Below, in pieces: positions 12,965-22,577 of a stretch of DNA of 64,000 bases. Under the pieces are notes generated by a model that searched no databases, was not told the DNA's origin, and saw only the letters and a list, made by a program, of their open reading frames with translations. Position 1 is the first letter of the stretch, and each line of letters starts with the position of its first letter. This DNA is from Ilex aquifolium (lineage: Eukaryota > Streptophyta > Magnoliopsida > Aquifoliales > Aquifoliaceae), in the NCBI GenBank assembly GCA_951799425.1, contig OX637393.1, forward strand, positions 37,645,744-37,709,743, read 5' to 3'. Both the position numbers and the translations under genes were made by a program.

Positions 12965-13217
12965 GCGTCCGGACGCATGAATAAAGAGCATAACCTACTG
13001 GAAGTTGCGTCCGGACGGAACCAACGAGTCTGAACTCACTGGAAAACGCGTCCGGACGGTAATTTGCTATGCGTCCGGACGGGAAAGCCAACCGTTTGAA
13101 ATTCATAGTACGCGTCCGGACGGTTGAGAGAGGTGCGTCCGGACGCGTGATTATTAAGGCTAATTAAGGCGGCAGTTGAGACGCATCCGGACGGTTTAAC
13201 CCCATGCGTCCGGACGC
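12965..13217 (+). promoter_or_regulatory. internal cluster of eight CGTCCGGACG palindromes
   Basis: Sites start at 12965, 13007, 13048, 13071, 13112, 13135, 13183 and 13206. Seven have the exact TCCGGACG core in GCG context; 13183 has GCA. Three pairs (13048/13071, 13112/13135, 13183/13206) repeat the 23-bp spacing of the LTR, and short flanks such as ctggaagtt and gagaggt also recur. The cluster ends 12 bp before a TATA box and 111 bp before the second gene, so it looks like a copy and expansion of the LTR promoter upstream region. Confidence 0.65.
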
Positions 13218-13228
13218 GTGGGAAAAAT

Positions 13229-13236
13229 TATAAATA
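13229..13236 (+). promoter_or_regulatory. internal TATA box for the second gene
   Basis: TATAAATA is identical to the LTR box and lies 100 bp upstream of the ATG at 13329. Confidence 0.55.
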
Positions 13237-13328
13237 CCGACTGCCCGGTCAGAATTTCTTGTACCACACTCTTCCAAACCAAAATACATTCCTTCCTCCT
13301 TTATATCTACCTTTCCTCACATTTTGCC

Positions 13329-14414
13329 ATGGCACCACCTAGAGCCTCTAGTTCGAAGAGACCCCGAGTAAACACTCAGGAGGAGGAGGACACCACTTTT
13401 GATCCAGTCCGCTTCCAGATTTTGGAGGAGAGAGTGAGATTTTTCAAGTACTATGCAACAAAACCCATTGTTTGTGAGAGGAGAGTTGAGCATGAAGACT
13501 TTGCCAGATTGGGGGTTCAGGAGTTGATAACATCTAGGAGGTGGGCAGGTTTTATGGGGAAGGAGTGGCTATGCATCCCCATCCTAGCTAGAGAATTTTA
13601 CAGCAATACCAATGACTGCGGGGATGGAGTCATCACAACTTATGTCCGGGGAAAGAATATAAGGGTAGATGCCACAGCCATAGCAAGACTAGTTGGAATG
13701 AGTCAGGCTCGGGTGGTCAACCCGGAATACCCACAAAATTATGCTGGAGATGAGGTGGGAAAGGAGCTACTTGGAGACCCGGACTTTGTTTGGACAGATA
13801 ATGTGAAGTTTCTTCAGCAGGGAGATTTGACCAACAAGTACAAAATTCTCAATTTAATTTCGGTATCAAATATTTTCCCATTGTTGAGAAACAACCACAT
13901 TTATCTTGACCGAGCCAGACTCCTTTATGCCATAGGTACTGGCAAGACTATAGACCTTCCCTCACTCATTTTGTCTGAAATGCGGAGAGCCATTGTTGAC
14001 CCGAAAAAACCATCTCTCCCTTTTGCTGGTTTGGCTACTGCCCTGTGCGAGCAAGCAGGAGTGGTGATTGATGCCACTATGGAACGGACAAAGAAAGTGG
14101 TGGCACTCAACTCTGGTACCCTTTTGAAAAGTCAGAGTGTAGTCAGGCCAGTGGCAGGGGAGAGGGGTCCAGGTCATGAGCAAGGAGCACCACCAGAAGG
14201 GGATGTGCCGGTAGAGGATTATGATCAGTTCCTCAATATTGATGAGGACTTTGAGATACCAGTGGATGAGGACACTGATCCCAGGACTGGCAGACAGATT
14301 TTGTTTGAGCTGCTGAGAGGGCAGAGAGAGATGAAGAAGGAGATGAGAGAGTTAAGGGCGCAGATGAGGGGGCTTGGGCAGAGTTCTCAGAGTCAGGCAG
14401 GCCCCTCATCTTAG
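13329..14414 (+). CDS. second gene of the Athila-like element (plant-transposon-protein-like domain)
   Basis: A 361-aa product in the env position of Athila elements. I chose ATG 13329 because it sits in a good GCCATGG context; the frame is open further upstream but without an earlier ATG. The N-terminus is basic and NLS-like (SSKRPRVN). The middle (about residues 40-220) holds the signature of the 'putative plant transposon protein' family found next to gypsy elements: AREFYSNTNDCGDGVITTYV, then VDATAIARLVGM. The tail is acidic, then a short coiled coil (GQREMKKEMRELRAQM) and a Ser/Gln-rich end. I see no signal peptide or membrane span, so it is not a visible envelope protein. Its biochemical role is unknown. 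Expression probably uses the promoter at 13229. Confidence 0.85.
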   Translation: MAPPRASSSKRPRVNTQEEEDTTFDPVRFQILEERVRFFKYYATKPIVCERRVEHEDFARLGVQELITSRRWAGFMGKEWLCIPILAREFYSNTNDCGDGVITTYVRGKNIRVDATAIARLVGMSQARVVNPEYPQNYAGDEVGKELLGDPDFVWTDNVKFLQQGDLTNKYKILNLISVSNIFPLLRNNHIYLDRARLLYAIGTGKTIDLPSLILSEMRRAIVDPKKPSLPFAGLATALCEQAGVVIDATMERTKKVVALNSGTLLKSQSVVRPVAGERGPGHEQGAPPEGDVPVEDYDQFLNIDEDFEIPVDEDTDPRTGRQILFELLRGQREMKKEMRELRAQMRGLGQSSQSQAGPSS

Positions 14415-16253
14415 GATGATTTCTTCTAGGTCCCAGTGTTTGAAAGTTGTTTCTTTTATTTCCTTTACTGTATTTGTGAGATCAAGGCCTATTTTGGGTA
14501 GTTTTTGTTAGGCTTGATTTCTTTTATCTTTTGAATATGCATTGTACTCGAATTCTCATTATTATATAAAATGCATATTTTGTGTGGTGTGTTATCAAAT
14601 ATCTAACTAACATTGTTATGAATAAGTTGATACCACATAGTTGAAATAATTTGTTCAACTTTAAATTTGCAACTGTTTAAGCATCACATAGAACTTTATT
14701 CTATATTTTTGTATCTCATATCATGTTCTTATAAAAACTCACAATTTGTGCACTTCAGACTTTACCAAGTTGAAAATTTGTTAGGTATTTTACTTTGAGA
14801 ACTTGAAACATATAGTGGAGATGCATAAAAACCCTAGTGAGTTTTGTTCCAATCTTTCTTGGAGGGTTATTTACATTTACTCAATAAAAAATATTTTTAT
14901 TCAGCTAATCTCCTTCAATAGTCTCATTATTTTTGTTTTGGTTAACACCAATATTGTGAATGATTGCTTGACTTTGAATTATTTGCATGGGAAGTGTGTT
15001 ATCAAAAGCTCTTGAGATATGATTTTAGGCCATCTTTGATATTATTTGAGCCTAAGTCTTATTCTTTGATTATTATTATCCCTAGAAGCCATGATTGAGC
15101 CTTTGAAAAAAAAAAAAAAAAAAAAATTTTTTTTTCTTATACCCAACATATAATAACCAAGCCAATGAAAAAAAAAAAAAAATATATCTTTTACCCTTGG
15201 TTATCCCGAGATTGAACTTTTATTGTTTATGTAATTTGAGAGATGTTGGTTGAGAAAAGATAAAAAAAAAAAGAGTTTTGCATACTTGTGAATATTTGCA
15301 TTAGATGTCTTGCTGAAAAATAAAAAATAAAAAATAAAAAAATAGCAAGCATGTGTTTGAAAAGAAGAAAATATGAGCAAGTGATGTAAATTGTGCTTCT
15401 AAAGGATGGAGAGTTTAAGGTTATGGAAAGAAGTTTGGTTGTGTAATGTACATGTTCTCTCGGGATAGTCTTTTGAATTCCTGAATATCTTTCGTTTCAA
15501 AACCCTAATCCCAAGGCCCCATTACAACCTTAAATAAAGACCTATCTGATCTCAAGAGTGTATTGAGTATGCATGACTTGTGTGAATAATGAGGAGAATA
15601 GTGATTATCTGTTTATTGTGTGTTGATTTCCTTTCATGAGACTATGTCAAATCCTTTTCTTTTGGATTATGTTTTCTTAATGGAACATGTGAGCACTATG
15701 TTGTTTTGATTTAAATTTCTTCCACTCACATGTGATACTTGAGTGTATAATTACTATAATCTGAGAGAATTATTCATGAGTGAATTATCTAGTGAGATTT
15801 GGCATTGAGACGAATAGTTGATAGTTGTAGAGGTGATTACCGGATAAATTACTGACTTGGTATGGTTAACTCACACTACACACGAGTTTATATGAGAATA
15901 TGATAAGTGCATACAGTTATATATCGCATAGTTCTATATGTTGTTCTGCATGTGCTTATAAAAAGTGTGCGACTTAGAATTTCAATATTGTGGTGGCAAC
16001 TTATATTATAAAGTTGTTATTCAGATGTTTGATCACAGGGTGATGTTTGTGGGTATCATCTCTGGAAACCCTCACGAGACTATACTCGTCCACTAGGGGA
16101 AACCTAGGGGTTTAAAGGCTTGTTGCATATGCTAAATGCAATCGTGAGTCCTACGAAAGTGGTTTTGTCTTATTGCATTCTGTTTTGTTTCCTAAAATAA
16201 GTGGTTGTATCTGTTTTCTTGATATTTGTCTTACTAGGGACTAGCAAGATCTA
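14415..16253 (+). other. 3' non-coding region of the Athila-like element
   Basis: This is 1.84 kb of AT-rich sequence with long A tracts (about 15103-15126, 15167-15181, 15262-15271) and no credible open frame. Long non-coding 3' regions are normal for Athila. Confidence 0.8.
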
Positions 16254-16275
16254 AGTGGGGGGGGGGGGGGGGGTG
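16254..16275 (+). promoter_or_regulatory. Athila-like 3' polypurine tract
   Basis: AAGT followed by about 17 G and TG, ending exactly where the 3' LTR begins. Confidence 0.85.
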
Positions 16276-17349
16276 TGATTAAGGCCGAATAATCACACTT
16301 ATTATTAGGAAAGATTGATATTTTAATTATAAAAGTGTGAAAAATATAAGAGTTTATCCAAGTTTGGGTGTTATGCTATTAAATGTTGATTTGTGATAAT
16401 TTGCAGGATAAAAGCATAATTTTGGAGTTAAGATATGAAAAGACCAAGTGTAGCTCAAAGGGAAACACACTGGATAACGCGTCCGGACGGAAGAAGACCA
16501 CGCGTCCGGACGCGATTGGCAGAAAGCTGATAAACGGAGAAAGGACCATTCTGGAAGTTGCGTCCGGACGGTTCTGAGAGGTGCGTCCGGACGCGTGTCA
16601 AGTTTCTGCTGCCGAATTTAGAATCCTAATAGGATGCAATCTCTTTGGAATGTACTTTATAAATACAAACCTAGGACCTTGTAAAGGGGGGTTCTTTTTC
16701 ATTAATCTATTTTGAGATCCTTTTACCATGTCTGGCTAAAAGGCTAAGCTAGGGCTAGGGGAGAACCTCTCGACGAAGTATGATATTTTTTTATTGACTC
16801 TTGTACTTAAGGATTTATGTTATTGTGTTAATTTAATCCCTAATATTTTAGCAAAGTGTTTATGCTGTATAAACTCTTGAGTTGTTGTGCCACGTACATC
16901 AATTGCTTGATTTTCCCTGCGTGTAAATCACTGGTTATTCCAAGCTGGAAGGATTAACATTATTTCATAAAATACTATGATTGAATGATTATTCAGGTTC
17001 CTGGTAGTCGTTTGATTATAACTTTTAGATTTATCACTTGATTTGTTAATCGGATTAACTGACATTTAATTCTTCTTTCAAGTCAAGCTTTGAGTCTTTA
17101 ACTATTATTGTATGAAGTTGAGAGGGAGTACCTGATGCTCTAGTATTTATTTTATTACTTTTCTAATTACCAAAATCATTTTTTTATCCAGTCGACAATT
17201 TTCCAAACAAATTTTTTTCCTTTCAAATTACTTTTATTGTTCGTGTGATTGCTTCTTGTTACAATTCCTCGTGGGATCGACCTCGGACTTCCGAGATTAT
17301 ATTACTTTGCTCAACCTGCGCTTGGGTTTACACTTTTGAAGTTGAAGCA
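16276..17349 (+). repeat. Athila-like 3' LTR
   Basis: It is the partner of 5834-6908. It keeps the four palindromes, the first of which is perfect here (GCGTCCGGACGG) but mutated in the 5' copy, and the TATA box. Confidence 0.96.
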
Positions 17350-17354
17350 GTCCC

Positions 17355-17474
17355 CAATAGTGGAAGATGAAGTTTCTTCCCATAGAGGTAGTTCTCTATC
17401 TGCATCCTCTAGTAACCGTAATCTGTGCCATCGAACTTCTCAATCTCATATGTCTTCACTTCTTCTCCAGCCAT
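17355..17474 (-). pseudogene. copia gag start, cut off by the Athila-like insertion
   Basis: On the minus strand an ATG at 17474 opens the copia gag (MAGEEVKTYEIEKFDGTDY). The frame hits TAG at codon 22, where the family has Trp, again a G-to-A change. It then continues QIENYLYGKKLHLPLLG to the insertion point and resumes at 5833. Confidence 0.85.
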
Positions 17475-17498
17475 CGTTTATTTCAGATCCGAACCTTG

Positions 17499-17510
17499 GC
17501 TCTGATACCA
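17499..17510 (-). promoter_or_regulatory. copia primer-binding site (initiator tRNA-Met type)
   Basis: The minus strand reads TGGTATCAGAGC two bases inside the LTR, the standard plant copia primer site. Confidence 0.93.
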
Positions 17511-17512
17511 AT

Positions 17513-17919
17513 TGTTAAGAAATCAAACGATGACAATAAAGTGAAATCAATGAAAAGAACGATAAGAATGCAATCTAAACAATCACACAACACATAATTT
17601 ACGTGGTTCGACAATTTGCCTACGTACATGAAACTGCAGGGATTTCACTATTCTCAAGAAAAGAATACAAAGAGTATATCAGCCGTACAGTATCAATCAA
17701 TCCTAATTACGAAAACAGGCCCAAAAATTTTTCCCAGGGTCGTTGCCCCCGGACCCCCACAAGGCTTGTCCATGAGCATTTCGACTTGGGCCTATCGGCC
17801 CCAGCCTCCACTCCATGGACTAAGCCTCAGAAAAATTCTCATTAAAAACACGCAACATTATTTCGGGTCGGGTCATCATCCGAATCAACACAAACTAGAC
17901 TCCACAAAAAAAACCAACA
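17513..17919 (-). repeat. copia 5' LTR
   Basis: The full-length 407-bp LTR is TGTTAAG...CCAACA in plus-strand reading. It matches 1736-1966 apart from the deletion there. Confidence 0.92.
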
Positions 17920-17924
17920 TGTTC

Positions 17925-18711
17925 TTGGTCATGCTAAATCATTGATACTAATCTTTTGGCTGTATCATTTATTTTTATTGAATGACCCAAAAAAAACTGC
18001 AAGAAAAAGTCTTTTTAGATGTAGTGCCATAATGAAAGAAGAAAAGGTCAACCAATCATGCTTTTAGATGTCTGTGCATAATTAATTAATGTGGACCAAT
18101 TAGTAGTTGAGAAAGAAGGAGATTTCAGTCCAAAATTTCTAGTCTTTGTGTTATGTGTTTCAATCCACATACAATACAAATCAATGAATAGGTCAGATTA
18201 GAATCTGTTTGCTGACGGCTAATTTTCTTTCTATAAGCAAGCTCCTTCCAACCATTCATTCTCTAAATCGCTCTCGATTCTTGAGCATGTTTACGGATCA
18301 TGACACAATCCAAATACAATAGAACACCAGTCGAGTATAACCTTTAGACCAGTTACCCAGAGCCAAATCCAAGAGGATGCAAATTACTATATAAGTGCTT
18401 TTATACAGCTAAATTTTGACTTGGTTCTGCATATGGTGCACCATTAAGAGACAAAAAAACTGCTAAAATGGGATCTATGGGGGCCAGGTGAAGCTTATTG
18501 CCAGTCTACTAGGGCGTTTAGCTGCATGGACAGTAGTAAATAATTACATTTAGGTCCCCTGGCTTTATCTCATAATTAGATGTGTCTCCTTTTAGTTGAG
18601 AAATAAAAAAAATAAGGGCTAATCTCACTTTCTCCCCTGAAAGATGCTCCCGCCCATTACATTGTGGTGTTTAGAAAACAACTAGCTCCCACGGAGATAA
18701 ATTATACAAAT
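17925..18711. other. non-coding; contains a dispersed repeat
   Basis: No gene was seen. About 18421-18700 is recognisably related (roughly 70% by eye) to 61181-61450 on the same strand: both share ttggttctgcat, gtgcaccatt, cagtctact, and a downstream ccccctgg/tccctggg segment. The family is unknown to me. Confidence 0.5.
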
Positions 18712-18719
18712 TACCCATG

Positions 18720-19446
18720 TAGGGGCGAAGCCAGAGTTGTCCTATAGTGGGGGCAATCAATAGTTTGAGGAGAACAATCACACAACAATCATCAATTTTT
18801 TGTGTGAATTTGGACCGATTTTCACATAGCAATCATATAAAATACAAATCGATTTTTAAGAGATTTGAATTTGATTTAAAACTATTTTTTAATCTAATAT
18901 GAATATTCAACAATTTATTTTTAACAGTCTATATCCAATTTAAGTAAATATTAAATATTTGAGTGGATACGTGAGTTATTTATAGTTGAATTTTATTAAA
19001 TTATATTTTAGTTCAGTTTGATTGTATCAAGCAATACTCAATTCCATCATATATCCACATATATGAATGTAATAAATCGAATTATATCACAATTAAATTA
19101 TAGTTTGGTATATTAAAATTTAAATTCGTGAATTATGACATAATTGATTTAAACTTGGATAATCGGTCAAAATTATCTATTCATATCTAACTAATCGAAT
19201 TCTGACTCAAATTGAATTCAAGTTAAAAACCAATATGTTAAGAGACTTAAATTTTAAATTTATGAAATAATCCAATTTGATTTTTAAAATATAAAACTAT
19301 ACACAATTTTTTTACAATTTTTTTGTGGAGGCAAGATTTAAAAAAAAAAACTTGTAAATTATTTAAAATTTCAAAAATACCCCAAATTTTTTAAATATTT
19401 CGATTAGGACAATTGCCCAATTGTCCCCACCTTGTATTCGCCCTTG
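18720..19446. mobile_element. hAT-type MITE, 727 bp
   Basis: The ends are TAGGGGCGAAGCC and, inverted, CAAGGGCGAATAC, an imperfect terminal inverted repeat. The flanks tacccatg (18712-18719) and tacctata (19447-19454) form an 8-bp target duplication with two transitions, as expected for an old hAT insertion. There is no coding capacity. Confidence 0.75.
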
Positions 19447-19454
19447 TACCTATA

Positions 19455-20099
19455 GATATTGATGGGATGTGAATCGGTACATCCATCACCGAAGGACACA
19501 TAGACAAGAATGGATCCCACCGGAAATACACTACTATTGGACAATCCAAACCGAGCAGTCTCAAGCTAATCCTTAGAACTTATAGAACCCCCGGGAACAT
19601 CATGCTCCGAGTCTAGACAATAATGGTGATCCGACATCAGGGTCCATTGACATCACCAAAAACAACTGACGAGATAGGTAGCAGAGAATGATTAGATGTA
19701 CCATCACGTTCACGTGGGGATCCACATCGAGTCTCGTAAACAACGGGCAGAGACATGATTCTATTTTACGTGGATTGATCGGAAGGTGCCATAGGATACG
19801 TCAGCCAATGCTTGGTGTTTTACTATTTAAATACTTAGCATGATTCATTAAATATTCGAGAGAGATCATTAAATGCTAAGCCTCTTGAGTGGGTATATCA
19901 ATGCACCATTTAATCTTGAGCGATCACCTACTTTCTCTAGGCCTAGTAATAAATGTGCGGTTTGAGGATAAGGGTAGCCACTGACACGTCATTTTCACGA
20001 GTGTTAGATTTGTTGGCTTAATGTGACTTTTTAAATTATATTTCATTATCTCTCAAAGTATAAAAAACTCAAAGGGTTGAGCCCCAGGCACATTTAGGA
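19455..20099. other. non-coding interval
   Basis: Less AT-rich than its surroundings between about 19455 and 19830. No open frame, repeat boundary or RNA gene could be recognised. Confidence 0.5.
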
Positions 20100-21016
20100 G
20101 CTCACATGGTGTATGTAATTTGCAAATGATATCGTACTAGTTGATGAAAGTAAAGAAAAAAATAATAATAAATGAGAAATTTGACGAGAAATCCTAGAAT
20201 CAAAATAATTTAAGATAAATAGGACTAAAATTGAATATATGAAATATAACTTTAGTAAAAGAAGAAATTGAAACCAGAAAGTAGTATAAATTGAAGATAA
20301 AGAGATACCAAATAGTGAATACTTTAAATATTTATGATCTATTATCCATAAAAAGTGAGAGATTGACAACGATGTTATGCATACAATTAATGTTGGATGA
20401 ACTAGATGGAGGAATACATCCGATTTATTATGTGATGCACATGTAGGGCTGTTAATCAAGCCAAGCTTGAATATTTTTTTAGGCTCGTTTATGTATAAAT
20501 AGTTAAATGAGGCAGCTCGTTTATGTGTAAATTAGGCTTGAATTAGGCTCGAATTCAGCTCGATTATCACCCCTATGCACATGTACCCCTTAAGTTAAAG
20601 AAAAATTCTATAGAACGATCATAATACCTGCTATTCTTTACCGTAGTGAGTGTAGGACAATTAAAAAACAACATATGCAAAAATAAGAAAGTTAAAATGG
20701 ATGTGTGATAAAACTAGAAAAAATATAATTAAGAACGAATATATTCAGAAAAAAGTAGAGATATCACATATAGGAGATAAGTTAAGAGAGAATTGAATTA
20801 GGTGGTTTGGATATATTTATAAACGACCTACTACGACACCGGTGATAAAGAGTGATATGATAGTTACTGAAGGTAAACGTAAGGTTAGGAGACAGATCAA
20901 AATTAACTTTAAATAAAATACTAAATAAAGATATGATAACTTGTACTATAGCTAAAAATATTGTTTTTAATAGAGTTCAATGGCAAACAACAATTCATGT
21001 AGCGACTTAAAAAACG
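20100..21016 (+). pseudogene. LINE reverse transcriptase C-terminal remnant
   Basis: One frame can be followed with few shifts but several stops. The RT active-site region reads FANDIVLVDES, with the catalytic FADD changed to FAND (G to A). It is followed by FKINRTKIEYMKYNFS, IPNSEYFKYL, and ND/DVMHTINVG. After the inserted MITE it continues VPLKLKEKFYRTIIIPAILY, ECRTIKKQHMQK, and GDKLRE...RWFGYI. This is the 3' end of a plant L1-type ORF2. Most stops are TGG-to-TGA or similar transitions. Nothing of the endonuclease was seen upstream. Confidence 0.85.
20444..20575. mobile_element. 132-bp hAT-type MITE (copy A) inside the LINE remnant
   Basis: The ends TAGGGCTGTTAATC and TAGGGGTGATAATC (inverted) are flanked by a perfect 8-bp duplication TGCACATG (20436-20443 and 20576-20583). 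Removing the insert and one duplication restores the LINE reading frame (LLCDAH then VPLKL). A second copy of the same length in the opposite orientation lies at 62140-62271. Confidence 0.9.
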
Positions 21017-21109
21017 TTGGAACAAGACTTTCTTGAGTTAGGCATCAAGTACACAGATAGAACCCCAACATTTATTGTAGCACTCAAATCTTCGCACTTG
21101 AACGCCGAC

Positions 21110-21745
21110 CAGTGGCGGAGCCAAGAGGAGAACCGGGGGGGGGGGGGGGGGGGGACCCACCTTGGATTTTTTGAAAAATACATTATATATATATATATTT
21201 ATTTATGTTAATTATTAGGTATATTTAAATATATCGACCCTATTATTTTGTTGTCCTATCAATTATTATGGCCTAAAATTAAGTGACTATAAATTTTTAC
21301 ACACACTTTGAACACATTTCAGACATATTTAGGCAAATTGTTGATATAAATTGTTGATATATTAGGCTAATTTTGTAATTATTTAAGCTATAAAAATTGT
21401 GAAAAACTTGGTTACATAATTAAATGAGTGATCCATAATGAATCACTTATAGTTTGATTGTATATATAAAATTTTATTTTAATGATATTAATAATGAAAT
21501 TATGAAGTAACACTTTCAAAGAAAAAAAACTCGTCGAGGTCAATGGTATGAAATCAAGGATTCTAATTAATCTTTTTTTTTTGTTTATATGTGTTATGTA
21601 CATCGGCGTTTGGTCGTTTTGTATTTAACGAACATTCAAATATCAAATATAATATAATAAATTTAAATATATTGGTTTATTTTTATTCATTGCGGAGAAA
21701 AAATTAGGGTGTCCACCCAAGACAAAATTTCTAACTTCGCTATTG
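21110..21745. mobile_element. hAT-type MITE, 636 bp
   Basis: The ends are CAGTGGCGGAGCCA and, inverted, CAATAGCGAAGTTA: 9 of 14 match and every mismatch is a transition. The flanks acgccgac (21102-21109) and gcgccgat (21746-21753) are an 8-bp duplication with two transitions. It contains an 18-base G run near its start and a (TA)n stretch, and no gene. Confidence 0.75.
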
Positions 21746-22117
21746 GCGCCGATTGATTTAGGCATCAGAGGAGATCGCCGAATTCATATCCGACCCTTTT
21801 TTAAGCCCGTTCCTTATTTCAAGAATCTAAGACGATTGCACCAAAATCACCCGTGCAAATATTTAGATCCTCAACTTGGATCGACCTCCCTAAACTGAGT
21901 CCAAAATCCAAATCTAGCACCGTGCACACGTAATACCTAAGCCACCTTGCCTTCACGACCACTCCACCTAATCCATGCACACACAAACACATTATCTCAC
22001 TTATATACGAACCAGGTAAGTGCCCAATTCACCATGTAAGAATTGAGGCAAGGGGCAAATTGGACACTGAGGTGACCAATTTTTTAACTTCAAATTTATC
22101 TCTTTATACATCTGAAA

Positions 22118-22332
22118 ATCTGGGTTCAACGATAAAGAGTGTCTGAACCAGCTTACATTCACGTCGACTAATCCTTTCTCCAGTTTGGTCAAAAGCATAT
22201 CATCCATGCCGGGATTATGATATATATGAGAGATAAATCTCTCATAGCCTAATTCGGGTTGTCAAAATTCGAACTCAGAATGTCTGAGTTTACAGCTCGT
22301 CCTTATTATCACTTAAGTTACCCATTGGAGTT
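22118..22332 (-). mobile_element. tRNA-derived SINE, copy 1
   Basis: On the minus strand, a box A-like TAACTTAAGTGA is followed by GACGAGCTGTAAACTCAGAC and a box B-like AGTTCGAATTT. The copy matches 60917-61150 over most of its length. The boundaries are approximate and no target duplication was identified. Confidence 0.65.
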
Positions 22333-22577
22333 AAAGTGGTCTTTTTTTTCACTTCAGCTGCTTTCGTCTCCAAAATGTTGCATTTCAGGGGCTGCAAAAT
22401 CATTTCTCAAATAAGATGGGGCCATCTAATTAAATAACCAATCTCAAAGGGTCTAAATATGATTACAATATAAATATAGTTGAGTCAAATATCCATGTAC
22501 AGGAGGATATCACTTATTCAAATCGGAAATTTCTAATAGTTAGTTTCGTTTCGGAAAAAAAAGTTCATCCGACATCA
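22333..22577 (+). promoter_or_regulatory. FMO upstream region with candidate TATA box
   Basis: TATAAATA at 22469-22476 lies 102 bp upstream of the FMO start codon. The remaining sequence is AT-rich without other recognisable elements. A SINE ends immediately upstream, so the proximal promoter is short or contains SINE sequence. Confidence 0.5.

Larger units (their letters stand above)
5834..17349 (+). mobile_element. Athila-like Ty3/gypsy retrotransposon
   Basis: Two LTRs of 1075 and 1074 bp, both TGATTAAGG...TTGAAGCA, are flanked by a perfect 5-bp duplication GTCCC (5829-5833 and 17350-17354), and the copia gag reads on across the junction once the insert is removed. Order is 5' LTR, tRNA-Asp-type primer site, gag-pol, a palindrome cluster, a second gene, a 1.9-kb 3' region, a G-rich polypurine tract and the 3' LTR. 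I count about 21 substitutions and one indel between the LTRs, about 98% identity. The length (11.5 kb) and extra downstream gene fit Athila. Confidence 0.96.
1736..17919 (-). mobile_element. Ty1/copia LTR retrotransposon, decayed and split by an Athila-like element
   Basis: The element reads right to left. Its 5' LTR is 17513-17919, its primer site 17499-17510, its gag-pol remnant 17474-17355 and 5833 to about 2040, its polypurine tract 1980-1967 and its 3' LTR 1966-1736. Flanks are tgttt (1731-1735) and tgttc (17920-17924), a 5-bp target duplication with one transition. Without the 11.5-kb insert it is about 4.7 kb, normal for copia. Domain order gag, integrase, reverse transcriptase, RNase H is the copia order. 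Multiple stops and frameshifts make it non-functional. Confidence 0.93.

Noticed and set aside
13218-13328. Upstream extension of the second Athila-like gene
   Set aside because: The frame is open but has no ATG; it includes the TATA box and presumed leader. ATG 13329 is the natural start.
13329-14414. Envelope gene in the Athila env position
   Set aside because: I see no signal peptide, transmembrane segment or furin-like site; the domain matches plant transposon-associated proteins.
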